Of a stretch of DNA of 37,311 bases, positions 15,051-24,166 are shown one piece after another. The notes under the pieces are model-generated. The model was not told where the DNA came from and ran no database searches. It saw only the letters and a program-made list of their open reading frames with translations. The first letter of the stretch is position 1. Every line of letters begins with the position of its first letter. Source of the DNA: Nitrososphaerota archaeon (GTDB lineage Archaea > Thermoproteota > Nitrososphaeria > Nitrososphaerales > CADDZS01). A program made the translations under genes and the position numbers. The stretch covers positions 1-37,311 of the forward strand of contig JABDCJ010000022.1 of NCBI GenBank assembly GCA_013288145.1, read 5' to 3'.

Positions 15051-15617
15051 CTAATTCGTTGCGGGCTTGTAGCAAAGGAGCACGTTCCCGTTTGCAAATA
15101 CTCTTGTCTTGACAAGTTTGAGTTTGTTTTTCACACCCTTGAATAATGGTTTTCCATTTCCCAACAAGAGTGGATTGATAATCACCCTAAATTCGTCAAT
15201 CAGGTTTAGATTTGCTAATTGCTGGACGATCGTCCCGCTGCCGAATATTGCAATGTCACCTTGATCTTCTCGTTTCAATTCCATGATTTCCTCCGGTTTT
15301 ATTTCATGAAAGAGCCTGACATTCTTCCACCTCGGACCATCCTTTACTTCTTGAATTGATTTTGAAAAGATGATTTTGGGAATATTGTTCATCATGTCCG
15401 CGACCTGAGCTTCGCCCCTTGCAGCTTCCGGGGTCGGCCAGTAAGATGCCATTATATCATACGTAGTTCTGCCGAACATGAGCGCGCCCAAGGATTTCAA
15501 TTGTTCAATGGAATATCCGCCCATCTCTTCATCATAATTGTGCCAGTCAATCTCTCCATTTGGTCCTGCGAAGAACCCATCCAGCGTCACCAGATTGAAC
15601 ACGATAATTTTTCTCAA
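15051..15617 (-). CDS. RibD C-terminal / DHFR-like reductase family protein
   Basis: This 188-residue protein has the dihydrofolate-reductase-like fold of the RibD C-terminal family. The RKIIVFNLVTLDGFFAG strand is at the start, ALMFGRTTYDIMASYWP near residue 45, then GDIAIFGSGTIVQQL and LIDEFRVIINPLLLGNGKPLF. Members use NAD(P)H and act on pterin or pyrimidine-type substrates, but most free-standing copies such as this have no known substrate. The start is TTG. A second, broken copy lies at 35954-36557. It is convergent with the hydroxyacid dehydrogenase. Confidence 0.85.
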   Translation of the reverse strand: MRKIIVFNLVTLDGFFAGPNGEIDWHNYDEEMGGYSIEQLKSLGALMFGRTTYDIMASYWPTPEAARGEAQVADMMNNIPKIIFSKSIQEVKDGPRWKNVRLFHEIKPEEIMELKREDQGDIAIFGSGTIVQQLANLNLIDEFRVIINPLLLGNGKPLFKGVKNKLKLVKTRVFANGNVLLCYKPATN

Positions 15618-15832
15618 GGTCTTTTTGTCATTAATTCCGGTCTATCTATTATTTTATTCCCCTTGGTCACTAGCAATTTCATCCAGCCTCCATAAAGTAG
15701 GAAACTCGCGTTGTGAGAAGTACAGCAAGATTATGCTTTTTCGCTGACTTTGGGGGACTCGGCACAAGATTTCCGAAAGCAGGTTCCCTCAGATGAGAAA
15801 GTTGAATGTCTTCTAAGCGGATGTCCTCATAG

Positions 15833-16249
15833 TTAGGATTTAGAAAAGGCTTTCAACTTTGTAACAATATCGAGAGGAAGCGGTATCGATCGACCGGTCT
15901 CGATAGACAGCGCGACGCACACAATGTACCCCTCCGCGGCTAGAATATCTCCCGCTATATTGATAGCACGAAATTCTTCTTTGAAGGTTTTTTCTTTTAT
16001 GTCGTCAACCAATACACTAACCTGAATAATGTCGTCATGCTTAAGCGGGGCCAGGTACTTGCAATGTGCCTCGACCTTGGGGATTCCGATGCCGTACTTC
16101 GAACGGATCAAAGAGTAGCTTAATCCAATCCGCCTCAGAAGATCTTCCTCGGCCCTTTCAAAGAATCTAAAGTGATTACTGAAATGTACTATTCCAGCTG
16201 CATCTGTATCAACCCAAGTTACACGGATTTCAGTTTTGAATTCGGGCAT
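15833..16249 (-). CDS. YbgC-like hotdog acyl-CoA thioesterase, candidate DHNA-CoA thioesterase
   Basis: The ATG at 16249 gives 138 residues, the normal length for a 4HBT hotdog thioesterase. The active-site signature WVDTDAAGIVHFSNHFRFFERA carries D16, H22 and N25 followed by the central helix. Later strands read IIQVSVLVDDIKEKTFKEEFRA. Such enzymes hydrolyse acyl-CoA thioesters. The gene is divergent from menF, whose operon encodes all other enzymes up to prenylation but no thioesterase for 1,4-dihydroxy-2-naphthoyl-CoA. That step is performed by hotdog proteins in bacteria and plants, so this is the natural candidate. The frame opens further upstream to 16345, but the TATA-like box at 16275 supports the ATG. 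The substrate is inference. Confidence 0.8.
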   Translation of the reverse strand: MPEFKTEIRVTWVDTDAAGIVHFSNHFRFFERAEEDLLRRIGLSYSLIRSKYGIGIPKVEAHCKYLAPLKHDDIIQVSVLVDDIKEKTFKEEFRAINIAGDILAAEGYIVCVALSIETGRSIPLPLDIVTKLKAFSKS

Positions 16250-16274
16250 GGACACATAAGAAGCTGGATCAACG

Positions 16275-16282
16275 ATATTTAA
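16275..16282 (-). promoter_or_regulatory. TATA-like box for the hotdog thioesterase gene
   Basis: On the minus strand TTAAATAT is centred about 29 bp before the ATG at 16249. This is typical of an archaeal leaderless promoter and helps fix the start codon. Confidence 0.55.
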
Positions 16283-16357
16283 GTTGGGATTTGGATGCCC
16301 GGAGAAATTTAGTATTCTGCCACAATAATAGATAACGAGTAGCAATTAGGGCATATA

Positions 16358-16482
16358 GTCATTTTTTCTTACAAAACTACAATGTCCTTCCCTTCAACTT
16401 ACAATAGGGTAGTGATTTCTGAAGAGATCCGGCTGATTTCCAAATAAATCAGAAGCAATGTAGTATTATTGTAAAAAATGAC
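16358..16482. repeat. Imperfect 23-bp inverted repeat enclosing a second dyad
   Basis: The outer arms at 16358-16380 and 16460-16482 match at 18 of 23 positions, including ten consecutive bases GTCATTTTTT and a final ACTAC. Inside lies a perfect 7-bp dyad, CTGATTT at 16433 and AAATCAG at 16446. The element is 125 bp long and sits between the divergent thioesterase and menF genes. It could be a small miniature transposon-like element or regulatory DNA. No target-site duplication is visible. Confidence 0.5.
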
Positions 16483-16640
16483 AAGATAAACAAATTCATA
16501 TCGCGCGAGACTGGGAAAGCTCAAGACACTCATCTGAAGTGAGAAATGGTAGAAAAAGTCACAGTTCCGCTCGCCCAAATACACTGGAAGCCCAGCAAAT
16601 GTGACATCCTCTAATGATGAGTTGGCTCGCAAGAAATTTC

Positions 16641-16662
16641 GTTACTACTAGTGAGTGGTAAC
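16641..16662. promoter_or_regulatory. 22-bp palindrome before menF, candidate operator
   Basis: GTTAC-T-ACT, four central bases, then AGT-G-GTAAC form an interrupted palindrome whose arms match at 8 of 9 positions. It ends five bases before the menF ribosome-binding site, so a bound protein would block transcription start or elongation into the menaquinone operon. Confidence 0.45.
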
Positions 16663-16666
16663 TATT

Positions 16667-16673
16667 AAAGGAG
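16667..16673 (+). promoter_or_regulatory. Ribosome-binding site of menF
   Basis: AAAGGAG is a strong Shine-Dalgarno match. It is ten bases before the ATG at 16684 but only one base before the GTG at 16675. This decides for the ATG and shows that this operon has a 5' leader. Confidence 0.6.
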
Positions 16674-16683
16674 AGTGATTTCC

Positions 16684-18150
16684 ATGATTTGCCGAGATCA
16701 ATTGGACTTGGAAAGCACCCTCGTCCATGAAAATCCGTTCTCGAGCGAAAAAGAACTGCTCGGATGGATTAGTGATGCCCTTGACGAGGGTTTCTCCGGC
16801 GCATACAACTTTGAGGATTCAACGCTCTTTGTTAAAGAAAGGCGACTGGATCTTGTGAAATCGCCTTACTGGATATTTGATTCCCTTGAGGGCGAAGATT
16901 CACACTTCTTTGCATCTTCGGAACAAAGCATTCTAGGAGTAGGCGTCGCGAAAGAATGGGTATTCTCAGAGTCTTCGTTTGGCGATGTGGATGCTCTACT
17001 AAATTTAGAGCATGTTTCCCAAAAGATGGCGAGAAAAATCTGGTTAATGGGAGGTTGGTCTTTTCCCAAGCGAACGCAAGCTCGTCGAGCCCGCGAAAAG
17101 CGAACTTGGAGTGGTTTCCCATTTTCTCGCTGGGTTATTCCGGCATTGACACTGAATACTGTCAGTAATGAAAGAGAAGGGCGCCTTGTACTCGCCTTCT
17201 GTCCCAATGGTTATCCCTCTTCTTTGATTCAAAGCAAATTGAGAAGTTATTACGAGAAGCTTGCGAGAACCCTGATCGCTCCACAGAGAAAACCGCATCC
17301 ATCACCCGCCGCTATTCATGTAAAGAACCGACCGTCCCGTGAACGATGGAAATCGCTTGTTCGCCGCGGATTGAAGTCAATACATGAGGGTGATTTGAAA
17401 AAAGTCGTCCTCGCCCGTTCAATGGAGATCTTATTCGATCATGATCTTTCTTGCTCGACAGTTTTGCAGAAGCTAATTGAATCAAATCCTCAGTCGACAA
17501 TTTTTGCTATAAGAAAGGATGACGCGGTATTCATGGGTTGCACCCCTGAAAGTTTGCTGATCCTGAAAAATAGAGAATTGATGGTAGATTGTCTTGCAGC
17601 TTCGACTTCGCGAAGCTCAGATCCCACAACGGATGAGTTACTAGCCCGAGAGCTCTTGGAGGACCGGAAATCGCGCTATGAACATCAGCTCGTTGTCGAT
17701 CAGATAACAAAATTGCTTTCAAACATATGCTCTGAAACCAAAGTTCAAGAATCACCTAGTGTGAAAAAACTTCCCAAAATTCAACATCTACATACAATTG
17801 CCCAAGGTCGTCTTCGACCCAAAGTAAGCATATTGTCAGTCGCGCGGACTCTATGGCCAACGCCTGCGATTAATGGAGAACCCAAGGAAGCAGCAATGAG
17901 ATGGATACAAGAGTTTGAAGGTATCGACAGGGGCTGGTATTCGGGTGTTGTGGGTTGCCTAAACGGGAGTGGCGACGACGGCAAACTCCTAGTTTCTATC
18001 AGGTCGGGTGTAATCCGAGGGAATCGCGCCGTCTTGTTTGCGGGCGCCGGGATAGTGCCGCAATCGGATCCCGAGAAGGAGTTCGAAGAAACTGAGTGGA
18101 AAATGGCAACTATGCTTGACGCATTGGCATCCACTCATTCCACAAGATGA
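16684..18150 (+). CDS. menF: Isochorismate synthase
   Basis: This chorismate-utilising enzyme of 488 residues catalyses the first committed step of menaquinone synthesis, chorismate to isochorismate. The C-terminal catalytic domain is complete: KKVVLARSMEI, the MGCTPESLL motif, HLHTIAQGRLRP, TLWPTPAINGEPKEAAMRWI, GIDRGWYSGVVGCLNG and the closing SIRSGVIRGNRAVLFAGAGIVPQSDPEKEFEETEWK. The glutamates of the last two motifs bind magnesium in the family. The N-terminal 220 residues are divergent, as usual. Anthranilate or salicylate synthase is possible on motif grounds alone, but menD directly follows, 8 bp away. The frame also allows GTG at 16675. Confidence 0.92.
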   Translation: MICRDQLDLESTLVHENPFSSEKELLGWISDALDEGFSGAYNFEDSTLFVKERRLDLVKSPYWIFDSLEGEDSHFFASSEQSILGVGVAKEWVFSESSFGDVDALLNLEHVSQKMARKIWLMGGWSFPKRTQARRAREKRTWSGFPFSRWVIPALTLNTVSNEREGRLVLAFCPNGYPSSLIQSKLRSYYEKLARTLIAPQRKPHPSPAAIHVKNRPSRERWKSLVRRGLKSIHEGDLKKVVLARSMEILFDHDLSCSTVLQKLIESNPQSTIFAIRKDDAVFMGCTPESLLILKNRELMVDCLAASTSRSSDPTTDELLARELLEDRKSRYEHQLVVDQITKLLSNICSETKVQESPSVKKLPKIQHLHTIAQGRLRPKVSILSVARTLWPTPAINGEPKEAAMRWIQEFEGIDRGWYSGVVGCLNGSGDDGKLLVSIRSGVIRGNRAVLFAGAGIVPQSDPEKEFEETEWKMATMLDALASTHSTR

Positions 18151-18158
18151 TCGAGTAG

Positions 18159-19901
18159 ATGGATCTTCACGCGGTCGCAGTCCAAAAGTACGTAAAGTCT
18201 TTCGTAAATGGGTTGTACGATGCGAAAGTCAGAGAGGTAGTGATTTGCCCTGGATCGAGATCGACACCACTGATCCTTGCTTTTTCCAAGGATGAAAGAT
18301 TTCGGACCTGGATCTTGTACGATGAGAGATCAGCCGCGTTTTTTGCCCTTGGAAATGGAAAAAGTTCCTTGATCCCTTCTGCACTTGTCTCAACTTCGGG
18401 CACCGCAGCGGCAAATTTCCTGCCAGCGATTGTTGAAGCGAAACTTTCTCGCGTTCCCTTGATCGCAATAACCGCCGACAGGCCACCTGAATCGAGGGAT
18501 TTTGGGGCTCCCCAGACCATAGACCAGGTTCGAATTTATGGTTCGTATGCAAAGTTTTTCCAAGACATGCCAACCGCCGAACATGAGGTACCATCACTTT
18601 CTCGTTACTCGCAGCTTGTAGGTGCCAGGGCGTCATACATTGCACAAACCGTCCCAAGGGGACCTGTTCATGTCAACTTTTCTTTTAGAGAACCAATACT
18701 TTCTGCAGAAGATCTTATGGCAGATTTTGAAAGTTCCCCGCACTTATTGATAACCAGAGTAAGAACAACACCTGAGAAAAAGGACGTCATTGAAGCTCTG
18801 AAAGAGATCAATGATGGATCGAAAGGCGCGATAGTTGTAGGGCCTGGAAAGTATGATCGTGACCAGCTTTGCGACAAACTCTCACAACTTTCAGGATTGC
18901 TCGGATGGCCGATACTCGGAGACCCGCTCGCAAATCTGAGGAATGAAAAAGCGCCTTTCGGATTGGTGAGGTGCTACGAATACCTGCTTCGAAACAAGAG
19001 CTTTCGAGAATCCAACTTGCCAGAGTGGATGATTCAGGTAGGAAGTGTACCCACGTCAAAAGAGCTGAATGCCTTCACTGAAAATGCGAGGAAGATAATC
19101 TTGGATGATGCGGTTGGCGAGTGGCGCGATCCAGGATTTTCCGTATGCAACATGATCTATGGGGACTTCGAAATTTCGCTTTCAATTATTAACGAGGCAT
19201 TGAGAAATTTTAGGGCGCAGACGGAGTGGCTGGACTCATGGCGTGAGGCAGATGATAAAGCATCCAAAGCAGTTGATCAATTAATGGAGAGAATAGATCA
19301 ACCATTCGAAGGGAAACTGTTCCACCATCTCTCCAAGATACTAAAACCCTCTTCTCCACTGACCGTTGTAGTCGGAAACAGCATGCCTGTTCGAGATTTG
19401 GACGCTTTCTTTCTAGACGGTGACAAGAATATCGAGCTTGTGGCAAACAAGGGAGCAAACGGTATCGACGGCGTAGTGTCAACAGCAATGGGAGTATCCG
19501 CACTCGAGGGAAACGTCCTCCTGATAATTGGCGACATCTCTTTTTACCACGACATGAACGGACTACTTGCCTCGAGGCTCAATGACCTAAAAGCTACCAT
19601 CATTGTAGTAAATAACAAGGGAGGCGGAATTTTTTCTTTCTTACCCCAACACTCTTTGCTACCTGAGCAACTCTACGAGAAGCTGTTTGGTATGCCTCAT
19701 GATCTTGATTTTTCCGGAGTAAAAACAATCTACGGAGGAAAATATTACAGAGTTGACAAGTGGGAGACTTTTGATCAAGCTTTCTCAGGATCCCTAGAAT
19801 CTGAAGGACTAAAAATTATTGAATTCATTGCGCTTGATAGAGAGGCAAATCTTGACATGCATCGCTCAACTTTTCAGGATATTGCATCAAGAGTGATGTA
19901 A
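18159..19901 (+). CDS. menD: SEPHCHC synthase (2-succinyl-5-enolpyruvyl-6-hydroxy-3-cyclohexene-1-carboxylate synthase)
   Basis: MenD is a thiamine-diphosphate enzyme joining 2-oxoglutarate, after decarboxylation, to isochorismate. The 580-residue length is typical. The N-terminal domain has VICPGSRSTPLILAF and YDERSAAFFALG, with E56 as the glutamate that activates thiamine. STSGTAAANFLPAIVEA and ADRPPESRDFGAPQTIDQ follow. The cofactor-binding signature runs from GD at 458-459 to NN at 485-486 (GDISFYHDMNGLL, then IVVNNKGGG). It starts with ATG 8 bp after menF and ends overlapping menH by one base, a sign of translational coupling. Confidence 0.95.
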   Translation: MDLHAVAVQKYVKSFVNGLYDAKVREVVICPGSRSTPLILAFSKDERFRTWILYDERSAAFFALGNGKSSLIPSALVSTSGTAAANFLPAIVEAKLSRVPLIAITADRPPESRDFGAPQTIDQVRIYGSYAKFFQDMPTAEHEVPSLSRYSQLVGARASYIAQTVPRGPVHVNFSFREPILSAEDLMADFESSPHLLITRVRTTPEKKDVIEALKEINDGSKGAIVVGPGKYDRDQLCDKLSQLSGLLGWPILGDPLANLRNEKAPFGLVRCYEYLLRNKSFRESNLPEWMIQVGSVPTSKELNAFTENARKIILDDAVGEWRDPGFSVCNMIYGDFEISLSIINEALRNFRAQTEWLDSWREADDKASKAVDQLMERIDQPFEGKLFHHLSKILKPSSPLTVVVGNSMPVRDLDAFFLDGDKNIELVANKGANGIDGVVSTAMGVSALEGNVLLIIGDISFYHDMNGLLASRLNDLKATIIVVNNKGGGIFSFLPQHSLLPEQLYEKLFGMPHDLDFSGVKTIYGGKYYRVDKWETFDQAFSGSLESEGLKIIEFIALDREANLDMHRSTFQDIASRVM

Positions 19902-20770
19902 TGACGCAGCAAGATTTGGAGGGAAAAGTTCTGGACAATTGCAATTTGTGGTTTGAAACCTATGGAGAACGACGGTTACAAGAGAAATCATCCGTTCTTT
20001 TACTTCATGGTTTTACTGGGTCCCATCTTACCTGGAAGAGGCTCTGTGGCAAATTATCCAAGGAGCATTATTTTCTGATTACGCCTGACTTACCTGGGCA
20101 TGGAAGGTCGGAGAGGGCCGCACTTCCAGCTTCCAAAGATTTGACTATCGATGCGACTTCAGACATACTCCAAAACCTTCTAGACGTTTTAGATGTCGGC
20201 AAAACTGCGCTTCTCGGTTATTCACTTGGTGGTAGGATCGCGCTGAATTTTGCGCTGAAACATCAAGAGCGCCTAACATGTCTTATCCTTGAAAGCGCAT
20301 CTCCGGGAATTCAAGATCCCGAGGAAAGAGAGAAGCGAAAAATGGAAGATGATTCGTTGGCGAAAGAGCTTGAGAACAATGGCCTGGCCTGGTTCGTAAA
20401 CAGGTGGGAGAATTTAGGACTTTTTGCGACTCAAAAAGATTTAGATCCGAAGACCTTCGAAATAGTGAGAAGAGAAAGACTTTCACATACTGCTAGTGGT
20501 CTCGCGATGAGTCTTAGATCTGCTGGCACCGGAACTATGGAGCCCTTGTGGTCACAGCTTGGCAGACTTGCGATTCCAGTGCTGCTAATAGCAGGAGAAA
20601 AGGATGAGAAATTCCTGACGATTGGAGAAGAGATGGTGAAAAGGATGCCGTCCAACTGTACACTTAGTGTTATGAAAAATTCCGGACATGCCCCGCATCT
20701 CGAAAATCCTGACTTTTTTGAAGAGACTGTGAAACAATTCCTGGATGGTATCTACAAAAATAGATCGTGA
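19901..20770 (+). CDS. menH: SHCHC synthase, alpha/beta hydrolase fold
   Basis: This 289-residue alpha/beta hydrolase would remove pyruvate from SEPHCHC to give SHCHC. The fold signatures are [16 protein letters not shown] (oxyanion region), PDLPGHGRS and the nucleophile elbow GYSLGG with S108. The acid is D235 in GEKDEKF, and the base is H263 in [11 protein letters not shown]. It is longer than E. coli MenH (about 250 residues) mainly through the cap region. The ATG overlaps the menD stop by one base. Function rests mainly on its place between menD and menB; by sequence alone it could be another hydrolase. Confidence 0.9.
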   Translation: MTQQDLEGKVLDNCNLWFETYGERRLQEKSSVLLLHGFTGSHLTWKRLCGKLSKEHYFLITPDLPGHGRSERAALPASKDLTIDATSDILQNLLDVLDVGKTALLGYSLGGRIALNFALKHQERLTCLILESASPGIQDPEEREKRKMEDDSLAKELENNGLAWFVNRWENLGLFATQKDLDPKTFEIVRRERLSHTASGLAMSLRSAGTGTMEPLWSQLGRLAIPVLLIAGEKDEKFLTIGEEMVKRMPSNCTLSVMKNSGHAPHLENPDFFEETVKQFLDGIYKNRS

Positions 20771-20783
20771 GCGCTTGCAAGAG

Positions 20784-21614
20784 ATGAAGAAATTGAAGAA
20801 ATGGGTAATAGTGAAAAAGTATTCAGACATTCTCTTCGAAAAGAAGGAAGGAGAGGGCATTGCCAAGATCACCATTAACAGGCCTCACGTGAGAAACGCC
20901 TTTCGCCCGGAAACGTTGTTCGAACTCTCAAGCGCTTTCTCAATAGTTCGTAACGATCCTTCTATCGGTGTCGCCATCCTAACCGGGATGGGAAACCAAG
21001 CTTTTTGCTCCGGTGGTGATCAGAAACTACGCGGGGACAGCGGGTACGTCGACAACAAAGGGATAGCAAGATTGAACGTCCTGGATCTCCAAAAGGAGAT
21101 ACGCGCTCTTCCGAAGCCTGTCATCGCAATGGTAGCTGGGTATGCAATTGGTGGGGGTCACGTACTCCACTTGGTATGTGATCTCACGATCGCTGCGGAC
21201 AACGCCAAATTCGGACAGACGGGTCCCAAAGTGGGGAGCTTCGACGCAGGCTATGGCGCGGGTCTTCTCGCAAGAACCGTCGGGCTGAAGAGAGCGAAGG
21301 AAATTTGGTTTCTCTGCCGCCAGTACACGGCGCAAGAAGCGCTTCAAATGGGCCTCGTAAACGCTGTAGTGCCACTGGATCAACTGGAAGAAGAGACCTT
21401 GAAGTGGGCTAGGGAAATAATGGAGAAGAGCCCTATTGCAATCAGGTTCATGAAAAGCGCTTTCAACGCCGACACTGATGGATTGGGGGGCATACAAGAA
21501 CTTGCAGGAAATGCAACCATGCTATACTACATGACGGAAGAGGCGAAAGAGGGGAAAGACGCATTTGTGGAAAAGAGAAAACCGAACTTCAGGAAGTTTC
21601 CTTGGCGGCCTTGA
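20784..21614 (+). CDS. menB: 1,4-dihydroxy-2-naphthoyl-CoA synthase
   Basis: This crotonase-family enzyme cyclises O-succinylbenzoyl-CoA to DHNA-CoA. The MenB signatures are very clear: [78 protein letters not shown] and [18 protein letters not shown], with the aspartate typical of the family. [19 protein letters not shown] and the C-terminal [18 protein letters not shown] follow. I take the ATG at 20784, preceded by AAGAG, giving 276 residues. An ATG at 20745 is in frame and would overlap menH by 26 bp. Confidence 0.95.
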   Translation: MKKLKKWVIVKKYSDILFEKKEGEGIAKITINRPHVRNAFRPETLFELSSAFSIVRNDPSIGVAILTGMGNQAFCSGGDQKLRGDSGYVDNKGIARLNVLDLQKEIRALPKPVIAMVAGYAIGGGHVLHLVCDLTIAADNAKFGQTGPKVGSFDAGYGAGLLARTVGLKRAKEIWFLCRQYTAQEALQMGLVNAVVPLDQLEEETLKWAREIMEKSPIAIRFMKSAFNADTDGLGGIQELAGNATMLYYMTEEAKEGKDAFVEKRKPNFRKFPWRP

Positions 21615-23224
21615 AAAAGAGGAGTAAGCGACTGCCCGCTCCGAGATCTCCAGAGAAAGCGACGATTGTCCAGGACTGGTTGCTTTGGCGCTCAAATGTA
21701 TCTCCCGAACTATTCGCACTAAGGTTCGGGACTCATCAATACAATTACAAGCAGCTTCAAGAAATGGTGAGCAATATTTCCGGACTCTTGCGTTCCTGGG
21801 GTATCAAGAAAGGGGACAGGGTCGCTCTTCTACTCAATTCCTCCGAGCTTTATGTCATGGCTATTCATGCGCTGACAAGGCTCGGCGCCGTTACCATTCC
21901 CCTTAACGTGAGACAATCGTCTTCCGAGCTCTCGTGGCAGATCTCAGATTGCGAACCTTCGCTCATACTTTACGATTCAGCCCTCGCTGATTTGAAGAAA
22001 GATATCGACAAAAAAAATGGCGAGAAAGGTAGCAGGATTAAGATCCAATGGAAGAGCGCCGACGAACTCAAGGAGAGTTCTATCTACCATTCAGAGCCAA
22101 TGGAGGGTGGAACGATCGATACTTCACTTCTTCACTCAATTATTTACACATCCGGATCGACTGGAACTCCAAAGGGGGTTGAGATAACAGTTTCTAATTT
22201 GCTCTGGAACGCGATTTCATTTGGAATCCGACATGGCGCTATAGCTTCAGATAGATGGTTACTTGCGATGCCAATTTTTCACGTCGGAGGTTATACTGTT
22301 ATTTTCAGAAGCGTTTTGCACGGTAGCGGTATTGTTCTTCATCCCAAGTTTGAGCTAACAGAGGTATCGAGATCTATTGTTCAAGACGGCATAACTCTCG
22401 TCTCGTTAGTTCCAACAATGTTGGTAGGTCTTTTGGAGAAATTACTTCCTGATCACCTTCCATCGAACTTGCGGCTTATCTTCCTTGGGGGATCCAACGT
22501 CTCGCGTCAACTTATGCATCAAATCATTGAAAGAAGATTGCCAGTTGTCCTCACCTATGGAATGACTGAGAGCTGTTCACAAATTGCTATTTCTGACCCA
22601 CTTCGCGGGGAGGCTTACAATTATTCATATCAGGTAATGTTTCCCACGAGCGTTACAGTAAGAAAAAATGCTGGTGAAGAAGGTTTTGCGACAAACCGCC
22701 CAGGGATCGTTGGAGAGATTTTGCTACGCGGACCGACGATCTTTGGCGGGTACTGGGGCAAACGGAGGGATGCACTTTCTGTGTTCAAAGGCGGGTGGTT
22801 TCACACCGGCGACCTCGGATACATCGATTCACAAGGGGGATTAGTTGTGCTAGGGAGGGAGAACGACATGATAATCAGCGGAGGAGAGAATATCTATCCA
22901 ATGGAAGTTGAATCCAATCTGCTTGAACACGAGGCAATTGAGGACGCAATCGTGTTTGGGAAAGATGATCCGAAATGGGGACAAAGAGTGGAAGCAATTT
23001 TGAAGGTCAAGGAAGGTTTCAATCGTCCCAGTGCTTCGGAGCTCTCACTGTTTCTAAGAGAAAAAATTGGAAGTTACAAGATTCCAAAAGCCTACCATTT
23101 TTTGGCATCATCATCATTTTCAAAAACTCAAAGCGGAAAAACGAAGAGGAGCCGAGAGATCATCGAAGAGCTCTTGTCGAAAAACTTAGAGTGCACGAAT
23201 CACGAAGGGACCGCAACTAGATGA
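21602..23224 (+). CDS. menE: O-succinylbenzoate-CoA ligase
   Basis: This acyl-adenylate-forming enzyme of 540 residues activates o-succinylbenzoate with ATP and CoA. Core motifs are A3 [18 protein letters not shown]5 [12 protein letters not shown], the adenylate-binding [15 protein letters not shown] and A8 [20 protein letters not shown]-terminal lysine in the [10 protein letters not shown] segment would be A10. The first 70 residues are typical of the family. It starts at TTG inside the end of menB (13-base overlap) and shares ATGA with menA. The family is broad, so the MenE call depends on the operon as much as on the sequence. Confidence 0.92.
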   Translation: MAALKKRSKRLPAPRSPEKATIVQDWLLWRSNVSPELFALRFGTHQYNYKQLQEMVSNISGLLRSWGIKKGDRVALLLNSSELYVMAIHALTRLGAVTIPLNVRQSSSELSWQISDCEPSLILYDSALADLKKDIDKKNGEKGSRIKIQWKSADELKESSIYHSEPMEGGTIDTSLLHSIIYTSGSTGTPKGVEITVSNLLWNAISFGIRHGAIASDRWLLAMPIFHVGGYTVIFRSVLHGSGIVLHPKFELTEVSRSIVQDGITLVSLVPTMLVGLLEKLLPDHLPSNLRLIFLGGSNVSRQLMHQIIERRLPVVLTYGMTESCSQIAISDPLRGEAYNYSYQVMFPTSVTVRKNAGEEGFATNRPGIVGEILLRGPTIFGGYWGKRRDALSVFKGGWFHTGDLGYIDSQGGLVVLGRENDMIISGGENIYPMEVESNLLEHEAIEDAIVFGKDDPKWGQRVEAILKVKEGFNRPSASELSLFLREKIGSYKIPKAYHFLASSSFSKTQSGKTKRSREIIEELLSKNLECTNHEGTATR

Positions 23225-24096
23225 ATGTTGGACAATTCATCAGACTAATACGGGTCCCTACTCTTGCCGCTACGGCAGTTCCGTTGATTGTGGGCGGGGC
23301 TGTTGGATACTCTGATGGAAAAACGTTCGCGCCGCTGCTCTGGCTGGACATCTTTGCCGTTGCACTCCTGATGCAGATTGCAACCAATATATTGAACGAG
23401 TATGGAGACTACAAACACAAGATTGACACGGTTCCTTCTGCAGGATTTGCGGGGCTCATCATTTCCGGGGAGGCGACGGCCAGGGTAGTTCTTGTTGCCT
23501 CAGTGGTTTGTTACGGCGTGGCAATTATTCTTGGAGTAACACTTGTCCTCTACAGGGGTCTTCTAATTCTCCCTCTGGGAATGGTTGCAATACTAACCGG
23601 GATTTTTTATTCGGAAGGTCCGTTACCAATATCTTCCACGCCGTTCGGTGAGCTGGTCGTCGCATTTGTCATGGGACCAATCGAGGTTGCCTCGGCCAAT
23701 CTTGCAGCCTCTGGGCAAATCTCAATGGTCGGTCTTGTCTATTCTGTTCCTGTGAGTCTGATGGTAGCAGCGATCCTACTTACCAACAATCTCCGCGATA
23801 TCGATAAAGACCGGGACCACGGTAGAAGGACGCTTGCCGTAGTAATTGGAAAGAAATACGGATCCAGTCTACTTTTGATATTGATCGTTCTCACATTTCT
23901 TTGGTCTATTCCAGCTTACGCGATCTTCAATACCTCCGCTTTGGTGTTTTTGATATGGCTGGCGTTCCCAATTTCTTTACGCAACTATTTCCGGATAACG
24001 AAGGGCAGCGCTTGGTCCAAATCGGTTGCAATAATCTCAAGACTTCATTTGATAATTGGGGCATTGCTCACTGTTTCGATTCTTTTACACTTTTGA
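23221..24096 (+). CDS. menA: 1,4-dihydroxy-2-naphthoate polyprenyltransferase (UbiA family)
   Basis: This integral membrane prenyltransferase of 291 residues attaches the isoprenoid tail to DHNA. Two aspartate-rich motifs bind the prenyl diphosphate through magnesium: ATNILNEYGDYKHKIDT at about residues 59-75 and NNLRDIDKDRDHGRRTLAV in the second half. Seven to nine hydrophobic helices are evident. The FIRLIRVPTLAATAVPLIVGG start and the EGPLPISSTPFGELVVAFVMGP segment are typical of MenA. It starts with ATG overlapping the menE stop by four bases. Confidence 0.93.
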   Translation: MNVGQFIRLIRVPTLAATAVPLIVGGAVGYSDGKTFAPLLWLDIFAVALLMQIATNILNEYGDYKHKIDTVPSAGFAGLIISGEATARVVLVASVVCYGVAIILGVTLVLYRGLLILPLGMVAILTGIFYSEGPLPISSTPFGELVVAFVMGPIEVASANLAASGQISMVGLVYSVPVSLMVAAILLTNNLRDIDKDRDHGRRTLAVVIGKKYGSSLLLILIVLTFLWSIPAYAIFNTSALVFLIWLAFPISLRNYFRITKGSAWSKSVAIISRLHLIIGALLTVSILLHF

Positions 24097-24166
24097 ACCG
24101 GGGAGCTACGATTCTCTGCAGAGGAAACACGAAGCATAAGACGTTGCGGTCGGGCAAAACAGAATT

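Noticed and set aside
16399..16632. Minus-strand 77-residue frame between the thioesterase and menF
   Set aside because: It runs through the inverted-repeat region, has no promoter or family match, and ends within the dyads.
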